Shown here in pieces: positions 1 to 6,537 of a stretch of 6,537 nucleotides of DNA. Source of the stretch: Candidatus Aminicenantota bacterium (GTDB taxonomy: Bacteria > Acidobacteriota > Aminicenantia > JAMOAD01); assembly GCA_027070475.1 (NCBI GenBank), contig JALXDT010000122.1, positions 1 to 6,537 of the forward strand, read 5' to 3'. The notes beneath the pieces were generated by a model, which was not told the DNA's origin, did no database searches, and saw only the letters and a program-made list of their open reading frames with translations. Position 1 is the first letter of the stretch; each line of letters opens with the position of its first letter. The position numbers and the translations under genes are program-made.

Positions 1-122
1 AGACCATATTTATCAAATTTGTCATTTATTCTCTTTCTCTCTTTTTCAGAAATACTATAGTATGAGAAAAGAGACAGGGAAAAGGTTAATACAAAAAATA
101 TAATAATAATTTTTTTCTTCAT
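1..122 (-). CDS. 5' end of another exported protein (partial, runs off the left edge)
   Basis: An ATG at 122 opens a frame of 40 complete codons that is still open at the window edge. The N-terminus MKKKIIIIFFVLTFSLSLFS is a clear Sec signal peptide or membrane anchor: a basic start and then a hydrophobic core. It is followed by a charged segment, SEKERKRINDKFDKYG. The start lies 12 nt after the stop of the propeller gene. Its Shine-Dalgarno is weak (AGAGAG at 134-129, 6-nt spacer), unlike the strong sites of the other genes, so coupled translation is likely. The remaining sequence lies outside the window and the function is unknown. The short match of its KYG end to AEKYGL in the mature N-terminus of the TIM-barrel protein hints at a relative, but this is weak. 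Confidence 0.75.
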   Translation of the reverse strand, partial: MKKKIIIIFFVLTFSLSLFSYYSISEKERKRINDKFDKYG

Positions 123-134
123 TTTGAACTCTCT

Positions 135-2441
135 TTATTGGTTTAATTTTATTAGGAGCAGAGATGAATTGGAAGAAAATTCTCCGGCGATTAGCTTTCC
201 ATCTTTCTCTACACAATCATTTACCAGATTATCTGAAACTAACCCATAATCTTTGAAACCATTTTCCGAGGAATACTCAAATAGATGAGTATCTCCGAAA
301 TCCCCTCCGCTGAAAGCATAAACTCTGTTTCCTATTAATGTTATTCCTTTCAAATAGTAGGGGCCGGGTTTTCCATGGTTAAAAACTTTATCATTTAAAA
401 TGTTTATTGAAAAAAGATATCCCTGTCTTGTTCCTACCCATATTTTATCTCTTCCATCATATGCAGCACCGGTAATTTCAGTAATAAACTCAAGACCTTT
501 TAATGAAGGAATATCGTTTTTCAAATAGGTTTTCTTTCCACTAAAATCTATTTTGTAGATGTTTGCATCACTTTCAAATCCATAAACACCGTTTTTGGTA
601 GGAATAAGCCATCTTGAGTTAACATACCCGTTAAGTTTTATCCTTTTTATAATTTCTCCGTTTTCTATGTTTAAGATTAAAAGTGAATTTGATGGATCAG
701 TCAAAACATAGAGTAAGTCTTTTGAAAAATCTTTAGCTATTGCGACAGCATTATCCTCTCCTCCTAATTTTTTAAAGAGCTTAATGCCTTCTCCTTTCTT
801 ATATGCATAAATGTTGGAGGCAGCTATGAATATTCTTTCTTTTGCAAAGGCTAAAATATTGCCATTTAAAATTTCCCATTTTATTGGAATTTTGCCAAGA
901 TTAACTATTTTTGAGTCCTTAAGCTCAAAAAGATTAAAATCCTTATATCCACCTGAAATTCCGAAAACTTCATTTTTGTATGTTTTTATCAGATCAAAGA
1001 CTGCATTTTTAAAAAGTGGAAAAACCTTTGATAATGATAATCCCGTTATATACTTTCTCTCATAATATAGATTTTTTTTGTATTTATCATTCGTTTTTAT
1101 GTATCTAACAAGAGGCCTGAATTTCCAAACAGTTTGAGGCGGAGGGGATATTTTCACTGTTTTTATTTTGTCAAAGTCTTCAGTGAATCTAAGATTCCTC
1201 TTTATTTTTATTTTCGGTTTATAGTTTTCCGGAATTTTTGAAGGGTCAAAAACCCACATCATCCCACCTCTTTTTCCATGATTACCATCTCCCCAGTAAA
1301 TTTTTCCATCTTCACCAAGAGTTCCTTCCCCCAATACACAGGCAAGAGTTCCATCCGAGACTTTCATAGTCCCAAGATTCCTTTTTTTCTTTGTCTCCGG
1401 ATCAAGTTCAATTATCTCTGTTCCATCATAGTAAGGTTTGTGCTCATTTAAAACACCATAGTATATTTTCCCGTTTTTTGCTTTTACAGGAGCAAAGATC
1501 ATTTCAGATTGAGGGCTTTCGGGAAATTCCCTCCAGCCGGGACCTAAATCTTCCATTATCCCTCTTTTGGGATCAAATCTGCATATTCTGTTATCATACT
1601 GAGGAACCGCATAAATCCACCCATCTGCATCTTTCCAACCATAAATCCAGGAACCTTGTGCTTCCTTTTTATAGGGGCTGTGAGGCATTCTGAGTTTTGT
1701 CATAGTGCTTGTTTTTTTAAATGGATCCCATTTCCAGATTCTCTGTTTGGAATCCGAAGTATAAACCATATGATCATCATCAACTACAATAGCGATTCTG
1801 CATGGCTGTCCTCCCAACTCAGAGACTTTCATTGTATTTAGATTTAGAGAATAAAGTTTTAGAGTATTCAGGGAACACATATAATAGACATTAAGTTCTG
1901 TATCAATCTGTCCATAGTAAAAGTCTGTATTGGGTAAAGGTATTCCTTTGCCTATAAACTTTTCATTCTTTGTATCATAAATAAAAGCATGGGAGCTAAA
2001 GCCTGTGGGATCATGCCTGAGGTTTCTTATTGCCCAGACAGGTTGATATATCCCCCTTGCGGTATTATGGGTTACCATAAAAAGATTTCCATTTTTCATT
2101 GTTCTTATTGAAGTATGGAATTTACTCTGAGGTAGAACTCCTGAGAAGAGATCAATTCCTAAAAAGCTATCTGCATTGAATATTAGTTTTTTTTCTCCAT
2201 TTCTAATATCATATCTATAAAGTTTCACAGAGGCTACATAGGGGTCTTCTGCGCATAAAGGTATGTAAATATAATTTCCTTGACTGTGAATATCCCACAC
2301 TGCATTAAGATTTCTGTTCCCCGGGAATAAAACCTCTTTATAGAAGGATGGATCCATAAGATAAACATCCCGAGGGCCTGCAGAAAAAACCGATAAAATC
2401 GTAAGGAAGAAAATCTGCACAATAAAAAGCTTTTTAAACAT
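135..2441 (-). CDS. Secreted tandem (7+7-bladed) beta-propeller protein
   Basis: Starting at ATG 2441 gives 768 residues, with an N-terminal Sec signal peptide probably cleaved after S20 (SVFS/AG, no lipobox). Blade-like repeats can be laid out by eye as two sets of seven. The first set is at about 45-96, 108-170, 173-213, 214-253, 262-303, 312-360 and 365-404. The second is at about 479-517, 521-560, 563-603, 606-645, 652-692, 696-736 and 738-768, with the last blade short and perhaps closed by a strand near 458-475. Typical blade ends are IWKWDP, ICRFDP, IIELDPET and MWVFDP, often followed by LG. The halves are joined by a basic, Pro-containing linker, about 405-465. The first propeller is rich in Trp, Tyr and His, including H109, H125, H143 and H151. 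These could line a ligand pocket, as in some propeller-type polysaccharide lyases; this is inference. The second half is simpler and may be a binding or scaffold module. No enzyme family can be assigned with confidence. The TAA stop is 12 nt before the next start. Confidence 0.8.
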   Translation of the reverse strand: MFKKLFIVQIFFLTILSVFSAGPRDVYLMDPSFYKEVLFPGNRNLNAVWDIHSQGNYIYIPLCAEDPYVASVKLYRYDIRNGEKKLIFNADSFLGIDLFSGVLPQSKFHTSIRTMKNGNLFMVTHNTARGIYQPVWAIRNLRHDPTGFSSHAFIYDTKNEKFIGKGIPLPNTDFYYGQIDTELNVYYMCSLNTLKLYSLNLNTMKVSELGGQPCRIAIVVDDDHMVYTSDSKQRIWKWDPFKKTSTMTKLRMPHSPYKKEAQGSWIYGWKDADGWIYAVPQYDNRICRFDPKRGIMEDLGPGWREFPESPQSEMIFAPVKAKNGKIYYGVLNEHKPYYDGTEIIELDPETKKKRNLGTMKVSDGTLACVLGEGTLGEDGKIYWGDGNHGKRGGMMWVFDPSKIPENYKPKIKIKRNLRFTEDFDKIKTVKISPPPQTVWKFRPLVRYIKTNDKYKKNLYYERKYITGLSLSKVFPLFKNAVFDLIKTYKNEVFGISGGYKDFNLFELKDSKIVNLGKIPIKWEILNGNILAFAKERIFIAASNIYAYKKGEGIKLFKKLGGEDNAVAIAKDFSKDLLYVLTDPSNSLLILNIENGEIIKRIKLNGYVNSRWLIPTKNGVYGFESDANIYKIDFSGKKTYLKNDIPSLKGLEFITEITGAAYDGRDKIWVGTRQGYLFSINILNDKVFNHGKPGPYYLKGITLIGNRVYAFSGGDFGDTHLFEYSSENGFKDYGLVSDNLVNDCVEKDGKLIAGEFSSNSSLLLIKLNQ

Positions 2442-2446
2442 AGTTA

Positions 2447-2452
2447 CTCCTT
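2447..2452 (-). promoter_or_regulatory. Ribosome binding site that decides the start of the propeller gene
   Basis: AAGGAG on the minus strand lies 5 nt before the ATG at 2441. An in-frame TTG at 2456 would place this site inside the coding region and would add MQGVT before the signal peptide, so the ATG is the better start. Confidence 0.85.
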
Positions 2453-2479
2453 GCAAAAAATATCTTAATATTGAATTTC

Positions 2480-3943
2480 TTATAAAGGTCTAAAGTAGAA
2501 AACTCTCCCTGCGTTAGCTGGCATATTGAATTTAAACTTTTTCCCTCTCAAAGATACTCTTTTATTCTTATTAAAGATATTGTAGAGCTTTTTGTGTTTA
2601 AATTGTGATGGAACAACAAATGAAATCTTTTTGGGATAGAGACTGTTGTTTAAAACAATTATTCCATTGGAGAAAACTCTGTAAACAAGTTTCCCCTTTT
2701 CAACAAATTTTCCAAAAGGTTTTCCAAGATGAGTTCTGTAAAGCACCTCAGCTCCTGTATCCTTTAAATAGGACCACCAGATAATATCTACCAGTCTTGC
2801 ATTAACAAATGCCCAGAAAGCATCCTCTTTTACGGTTTTACTGTTTTTATCAAGATAGGATAATCCTGTTATCCTTTTACCTCTGCTTGTAAAGTATTCA
2901 TTATCTTTGGCAAACTTTTTCACATCTTCCCATGTTGCTCCTCTACCTTTCCATGCCCAGCTATAAATAAATGATTCCCACATTGATATATCTCCATACT
3001 TTTGAAAAGGTGTTTGAACTCCTGAATTAAGTATAACTATTTTATCTTTACCATAGCTTTTTACCAGAACTCTTATTGCATTTAAGAATCTTTCAAATGC
3101 ATAATCATGCGTTGCATTTGGAAAAAGGTGCTCATGTTTATATCTTCCAAATTCAGGATTGTAAAGAATATGGAAAGGCTCAAGAGAGGGATGTTGCCAG
3201 GGTCTGTAACCCGGATAGATATCTCCTTCTGTATCATACTTTTCATTGAATTTGGGAGCCATACAGGGGTCTCTTCTTGAATGAACATTGTCCACAAATA
3301 CTCCATCAGCACCCCAGTCCATAAGCTTTTTTACATATTTCAAGGAGAGCTTCCAATAGCTTGGACTGTTTGCACAGACTAAGACTCTATGGAGTCTATA
3401 TGTGCCATCCATTGGGGTGTGTTTAATGTGTCCTTCATTATCCTTTAAAATTATTTCTGGATGTTGAATAAGTGCCACATCCTGATCTATTAAGTTCACT
3501 CTAATATCAAGAAAGTGAACATAAGGTGTTACTCTGAATCCCTGCTCATGGGCCTGCTTGAACGCTGCTTTACTATGGGGAATATGAGAAATCAATGGGA
3601 CTCCATTTACAGCTGAGCCATCAAATTTTCCGTCTATTACAATTCTTTTTAAATAGGCTCCTTCTATTTTTATTGGTTCTCCATTTCTTCCAATTGCATT
3701 TCGTACGACCTTTACAACTTTTGTTTTTGTTTTAAAACTGCGCCAAATATCTCCGGAATGGGTTATCATATCCATATTCAATACCCACTCGGGAGCAGGT
3801 TCTATTTTTTTCAGTGGAGGAGGAACTTTTAAACCATACTTTTCAGCCAATTTTTTGTCAAGGTATGGATCATTGTTTTCAGCAAAAGAAATAAAGGTAA
3901 AGATAAAAAGGATTAAAAAAAATAGAGTAAAACTCTTTTTCAC
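2480..3943 (-). CDS. Secreted TIM-barrel glycoside hydrolase-like protein
   Basis: This 487-residue protein starts at GTG 3943. Residues 1-21 form a Sec signal peptide (ISFA/EN, no lipobox). A Pro-rich segment (KVPPPLKKIEPAPEW, 39-53) leads into a fold that reads as a (beta/alpha)8 barrel, about residues 55-395. Typical barrel strands are GFRVTPYVHFLDI (135-147), GADGVFVDNV (211-220), KIVILNSG (301-308) and ISMWESFIYSW (319-329). D218 and E323 sit at strand ends and are the best candidates for catalytic carboxylates. The DGVFVDN, then LNSG, then WESF order resembles TIM barrels of the GH114/TM1410 and hypothetical glycosyl hydrolase (GHL15-type) groups. Residues about 400-487 look like the C-terminal beta-domain common behind such barrels (LGKPFG, then RVFSNGIIVLNNS, ending in NAGRVFYF). 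I infer an extracytoplasmic glycosidase acting on a polysaccharide; linkage and sugar are unknown, and a non-catalytic binding role is possible. It follows the transglutaminase-like gene by 14 nt and precedes the propeller gene by 38 nt. Confidence 0.8.
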   Translation of the reverse strand: MKKSFTLFFLILFIFTFISFAENNDPYLDKKLAEKYGLKVPPPLKKIEPAPEWVLNMDMITHSGDIWRSFKTKTKVVKVVRNAIGRNGEPIKIEGAYLKRIVIDGKFDGSAVNGVPLISHIPHSKAAFKQAHEQGFRVTPYVHFLDIRVNLIDQDVALIQHPEIILKDNEGHIKHTPMDGTYRLHRVLVCANSPSYWKLSLKYVKKLMDWGADGVFVDNVHSRRDPCMAPKFNEKYDTEGDIYPGYRPWQHPSLEPFHILYNPEFGRYKHEHLFPNATHDYAFERFLNAIRVLVKSYGKDKIVILNSGVQTPFQKYGDISMWESFIYSWAWKGRGATWEDVKKFAKDNEYFTSRGKRITGLSYLDKNSKTVKEDAFWAFVNARLVDIIWWSYLKDTGAEVLYRTHLGKPFGKFVEKGKLVYRVFSNGIIVLNNSLYPKKISFVVPSQFKHKKLYNIFNKNKRVSLRGKKFKFNMPANAGRVFYFRPL

Positions 3944-3947
3944 AGGG

Positions 3948-3955
3948 ACCTCCTT
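3948..3955 (-). promoter_or_regulatory. Ribosome binding site of the TIM-barrel gene
   Basis: AAGGAGGT on the minus strand lies 4 nt before the GTG at 3943 and starts 2 nt after the upstream TAA. It supports the GTG start and tight coupling of the two genes. Confidence 0.85.
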
Positions 3956-3957
3956 AT

Positions 3958-6411
3958 TTATTTAATTTCTAATATATATCTTTGAATATAAACTTTTTTA
4001 AATTTCTCAGAATCCTTTAAAAATGGCCATGACCTTTTATCATTTTTTGTTAATTCATAAGGATATTCTCTTTCTGCTTTTACTTCTATCAAATACTTTC
4101 CTTTATCTTTTTTAGAGGGAATTCCGTAAAGAACAGCTTTTTCTTTATCAAGCTTCAGCCATTTCGGGCCATTTAGGAGAGAAAAAGTATAAGCCTCCTT
4201 TTCCCATAAGCCATATCCATTCTCTCGGTAATCTCTATACTGGAGATCTCCCAATGATTTTAATGTTTTTATTTTATAATAATATCTTTTCCCGACTTTA
4301 GCGATTTTGGGAGGTGAGCTGTATATAAATGGATGTTCCAATTCCACCATTCTTGAAGCTCCGCTTCTTATCCCATCTCTGTCAACAGCAATAATCCTGT
4401 AAAAAGTTTTATTTGGTGTTTTACTGGAGTCTGACACCACAAGCATTTCTGTTTTTGTTGTTTCTCCAACAAAGTTTGCCTTTCTTTTACCAATATAAAA
4501 TGTTGTATAATCTACCTTGGAAGGCTTAAATCCTTTTAAATTGCTTGCATACACCTCATATTTAACAGGTTTTGTTCCCATTTTTAGGTTTGGTTCCCAT
4601 TTTAAGAAAACTCTTCCCTTATCAATATAGTATCCAGTATTTTTAGGAGGCATTGGTCCCTCCCATGAAAATTCTCTAACTTTACTCCATTTACTCCATA
4701 TACCCTCTTTTTTTCTTGCTCTGACTCTCCAGTAATAGGTTACCCCCGGATTGAAAATTCCCGGATTGGGGTTACCAAATTTGGTTGTTTTTACTATTAT
4801 GTTCAAAGAAGGTCTATATCCTATTTTAAAATTCTTATATTTACTGACATTTAATTCATAATAATCACAACCTTCTATTTTACTCCATTCAAAATCTATC
4901 GTAGTTCTTTTAACCTTTTCTTTATCTTTCGGGAAAATCAAAGCAGGGGCTTGAGGAGGATTTATATTATTACTCTCTCTCCATTTATATGTTATTTGTA
5001 CTTTTCTTTTTCCGGGATTTTCATCACTGTATTTGATGATATTTTTCCCTATGTGCAAGCGTGGAAGGGAGAGGGGAGCTACGAGAATGTCTGTATGAAT
5101 TTTGATTTTTTCAAGTATTCCCACGCTTCCTTTTTCATTTAGACTAATTAATACTTTGTATGAATAGCAGGGGAGATCGGTTTTGATTTTCAATGCTTTA
5201 TCAAGAGTTAAAGATGGTTTTGATTTTCCTTTTTTTTGATTTTCCCATATCTTTACCCAATCAGAGTCAGGTTTTTTTATTGAAATTGAAACATTGCTTT
5301 TTTTGAATGTGGAAAGGAGTGAGTCAATTTTAGCTCCCACAATGGGCCAGGGACTTTTTATATTAAAAACAATATAGCTTCCCTTTTTCACTCCCCAGAA
5401 TTTTTTACCTCTAATTTCTATTCCGCTATTGTCTCCAGCATATTTTAATGTAAGATTATCCAGTTTTGGAGTATATTCAAAATATGAGTTTCCGAAAAAG
5501 ATGGGTTTATCGGTTGTTCCCGGTGTCTTCCCTATATTGTCCCAGCGAAAAACTATTTTTTCATAGGGTCTTAAAGAATAATTGATCTTATATCCATAGA
5601 CTAAATAATCAAACTTCTTATCATCGCTACCAAAGAGAGCTGCGGCTTTTTCACTATTCTCCCATGATTTGAAGATAGGGCCAAATACATACTCTTTTAT
5701 GACATTATAGTGGTCATACTCTAACTCAGCCACACCAAGCGGGTATTGATTATTTTCATCAAGATAAAAAGTATTTTCATCAAAATCAATGAATTCAGGT
5801 CTTCCTTCAACAGTTATTTCGGTCTGAAGATGTCCGTTCAGCTCCAAACCCTTTGGACCGACTCCCTGAAATTCCCGCGTAAGATTTGCATACATTGCCA
5901 GAGCCATTCCGATTTTTGCAGAATCATCACAGATCCCACAGCCATATGAATTCAGGTATTTTACAGGGTCATGAAGTTCTCTTTCTCCTGGGAATGTTTG
6001 ATAGTAGATTGGCCCATGATATTTGTGCTTTCTGACAAATTCATAGAGCATCATTAGTCTTTCCTGATAGTTATTCGCTCCTTTTATCGCCTCTTTAACT
6101 ATTCTATCAATTGATCTCCAATCCCTTTTACCATTGCTCATGACAAATGGATTTTTGATTAAATTTTTTCCAATATTTTTTATTTCAACTGATATGTTTG
6201 GTTGAAATCCTATCTTAATAAAACCATATCCTCTTAAGAAGGTATTATCCATATCTGCGGTTCCACCAAGAAAGATTGAATAAGTATAGTTATTGGTTTC
6301 TATGATTTTTGTAAGGGTTTTTTCTCTTGAGATTTTGAAAGTTTCAGCATATCCAAGAAGAGAGAACAAAAAAGACATCATAATTAAAATATGAATGGTT
6401 TTTCTTTTCAC
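3958..6411 (-). CDS. Secreted multidomain transglutaminase-like protein with beta-sandwich, FN3-like and putative-Ig modules
   Basis: This 817-residue exported protein starts at GTG 6411, behind a strong Shine-Dalgarno. Residues 1-22 form a Sec signal peptide, probably cleaved after A22 (GYA/ETF); there is no lipobox. Residues about 95-240 carry a transglutaminase-like (papain-fold) core. The likely nucleophile is C161 in YGCGICDDSA, the His is H194 in LNGHLQTE, and the Asp is D209 in FIDFD, all in the usual order and spacing. The preceding HDPVKYLN and the later SLRPYEKIVFRWDN (279-292) are motifs I remember from a recurrent secreted subfamily of environmental bacteria. Residues about 305-480 look like a beta-sandwich. 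Two fibronectin-III-like modules follow: about 485-583, with GVTYYWRVRARKKEGIWSKW, and about 585-692. The C-terminal putative-Ig (He_PIG-like) module, about 694-817, contains GPKWLKLDKEKAVLYGIP. Such a core could cross-link, hydrolyse amide or peptide bonds, or be inactive; the substrate is unknown. The TAA stop lies 14 nt before the next start. Confidence 0.85.
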   Translation of the reverse strand: MKRKTIHILIMMSFLFSLLGYAETFKISREKTLTKIIETNNYTYSIFLGGTADMDNTFLRGYGFIKIGFQPNISVEIKNIGKNLIKNPFVMSNGKRDWRSIDRIVKEAIKGANNYQERLMMLYEFVRKHKYHGPIYYQTFPGERELHDPVKYLNSYGCGICDDSAKIGMALAMYANLTREFQGVGPKGLELNGHLQTEITVEGRPEFIDFDENTFYLDENNQYPLGVAELEYDHYNVIKEYVFGPIFKSWENSEKAAALFGSDDKKFDYLVYGYKINYSLRPYEKIVFRWDNIGKTPGTTDKPIFFGNSYFEYTPKLDNLTLKYAGDNSGIEIRGKKFWGVKKGSYIVFNIKSPWPIVGAKIDSLLSTFKKSNVSISIKKPDSDWVKIWENQKKGKSKPSLTLDKALKIKTDLPCYSYKVLISLNEKGSVGILEKIKIHTDILVAPLSLPRLHIGKNIIKYSDENPGKRKVQITYKWRESNNINPPQAPALIFPKDKEKVKRTTIDFEWSKIEGCDYYELNVSKYKNFKIGYRPSLNIIVKTTKFGNPNPGIFNPGVTYYWRVRARKKEGIWSKWSKVREFSWEGPMPPKNTGYYIDKGRVFLKWEPNLKMGTKPVKYEVYASNLKGFKPSKVDYTTFYIGKRKANFVGETTKTEMLVVSDSSKTPNKTFYRIIAVDRDGIRSGASRMVELEHPFIYSSPPKIAKVGKRYYYKIKTLKSLGDLQYRDYRENGYGLWEKEAYTFSLLNGPKWLKLDKEKAVLYGIPSKKDKGKYLIEVKAEREYPYELTKNDKRSWPFLKDSEKFKKVYIQRYILEIK

Positions 6412-6416
6412 AGATT

Positions 6417-6423
6417 CCTCCTT
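6417..6423 (-). promoter_or_regulatory. Ribosome binding site of the transglutaminase-like gene
   Basis: On the minus strand AAGGAGG lies 5 nt before the GTG at 6411. Its first two bases are part of the TAA stop of the preceding frame. This near-consensus site fixes the GTG start. Confidence 0.85.
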
Positions 6424-6537
6424 ACTTTTTTTGATTTATTTCTTTGAAGATAATTCTTTTTAGTTTAAAGGTAGAAAACACCATAGTGAGAATTCTACTT
6501 TCCATAAGGTTCTCCTTCAAATCTTGAAAATAAAGAA
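6422..6537 (-). CDS. 3' end of an upstream reading frame (partial), or a 27-codon small ORF
   Basis: A frame open from the right window edge gives 37 readable codons before a TAA stop at 6424-6422. The last residues are MESRILTMVFSTFKLKRI and then a basic tail ending in NQKK. Two readings are possible. It may be the C-terminus of a longer upstream gene, which I favour because the frame stays open to the edge and ten further sense codons precede the internal ATG. Or it may be a separate 27-residue basic peptide starting at the ATG at 6505, which has a good Shine-Dalgarno (GAAGGAG at 6518-6512, 6-nt spacer). The stop codon overlaps the ribosome binding site of the transglutaminase-like gene (AAG TAA GGAGG), only 10 nt before its GTG. 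This suggests translational coupling and places the frame in the same operon. No function is recognisable. Confidence 0.55.
   Translation of the reverse strand, partial: LYFQDLKENLMESRILTMVFSTFKLKRIIFKEINQKK

Larger units (their letters stand above)
1..6537 (-). other. Putative operon of exported glycan-processing-type proteins
   Basis: Five consecutive reading frames on one strand are separated by 10, 14, 38 and 12 nt, and no hairpin plus T-run terminator or promoter-like gap is visible between them. The four frames whose N-termini can be seen all begin with Sec-type export signals. The promoter must lie to the right of the window and the terminator to the left. Shared regulation is inferred from spacing only. 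Confidence 0.75.

Noticed and set aside
811..1065. 84-codon open frame on the plus strand inside the propeller gene
   Set aside because: It is antisense to a well-supported coding region, and its composition is that of a shadow frame with no recognisable domain.
1391..1841. Two overlapping plus-strand open frames (100 and 61 codons)
   Set aside because: Both are antisense to the first propeller. Their Cys/His/Ser-rich sequences are typical of the complement of coding DNA, and they show no protein-like motif.
2234..2422. 62-codon minus-strand frame overlapping the start of the propeller gene
   Set aside because: It is out of frame with the propeller gene, which has the signal peptide and ribosome binding site; this frame has neither.
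2442..2456. TTG start 15 nt upstream of the propeller ATG
   Set aside because: It would put the Shine-Dalgarno AAGGAG inside the coding sequence and add five residues before the natural basic start of the signal peptide.
2442..2479. The 38-nt gap between the TIM-barrel and propeller genes considered as a terminator or promoter
   Set aside because: It contains only a trivial AATATT palindrome and a T-run, with no stable GC stem and no convincing -35/-10 pair.
3082..3312. 76-codon minus-strand frame inside the TIM-barrel gene
   Set aside because: It is a different frame of the same strand over the conserved barrel strand GADGVFVDNV; no frameshift is needed to explain the region.
3915..3922. 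Run of eight A (T8 on the coding strand) in the signal peptide region, with similar 8-base runs at 1072-1079 and 5230-5237, considered as phase-variation tracts
   Set aside because: All frames are intact and runs of this length are expected in AT-rich coding sequence rich in Lys and Phe. Nothing shows length variation.
4951..5142. 63-codon plus-strand open frame
   Set aside because: It lies wholly antisense to the transglutaminase-like gene, whose frame is uninterrupted and domain-bearing.
5746..5949. 67-codon plus-strand open frame
   Set aside because: It is antisense to the catalytic core region with its conserved Cys and His motifs.

Overview
The window is an AT-rich bacterial segment in which everything supportable is encoded on the minus strand. 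It reads, in transcription order (right to left), as a tightly packed run: the end of an upstream reading frame (6422-6537), a secreted multidomain transglutaminase-like protein (3958-6411), a secreted TIM-barrel protein resembling glycoside hydrolases (2480-3943), a secreted double beta-propeller protein (135-2441), and the first 40 codons of a further exported protein that runs off the left edge (1-122). Gaps between genes are only 10, 14, 38 and 12 nt. No promoter or terminator is visible in any gap, so this looks like the inside of one operon. There is no non-coding stretch longer than 38 nt.

Organism: low G+C, Lys/Ile/Asn-rich proteins, frequent AGA and ATA codons, classical Sec signal peptides and strong AAGGAGG-type Shine-Dalgarno sites (two of the three complete genes start with GTG) point to a bacterium. 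The protein types, as I remember them, recur in little-studied environmental phyla with large complements of secreted glycan-active proteins. The sequence does not let me name a phylum. None of the signal peptides has a lipobox cysteine and none of the three complete proteins ends in a recognisable sorting signal, so the products are probably periplasmic, released or held by other partners.

How the genes may work together (inference): a Cys-His-Asp protein with several beta-sandwich modules, a TIM barrel with candidate carboxylate catalytic residues, and a 7+7-bladed propeller form a set of exported proteins suited to binding and processing a polysaccharide or glycoconjugate outside the cytoplasm. 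Substrate and chemistry cannot be read from the sequence. No mobile element, CRISPR array, tRNA, rRNA or long repeat was seen.
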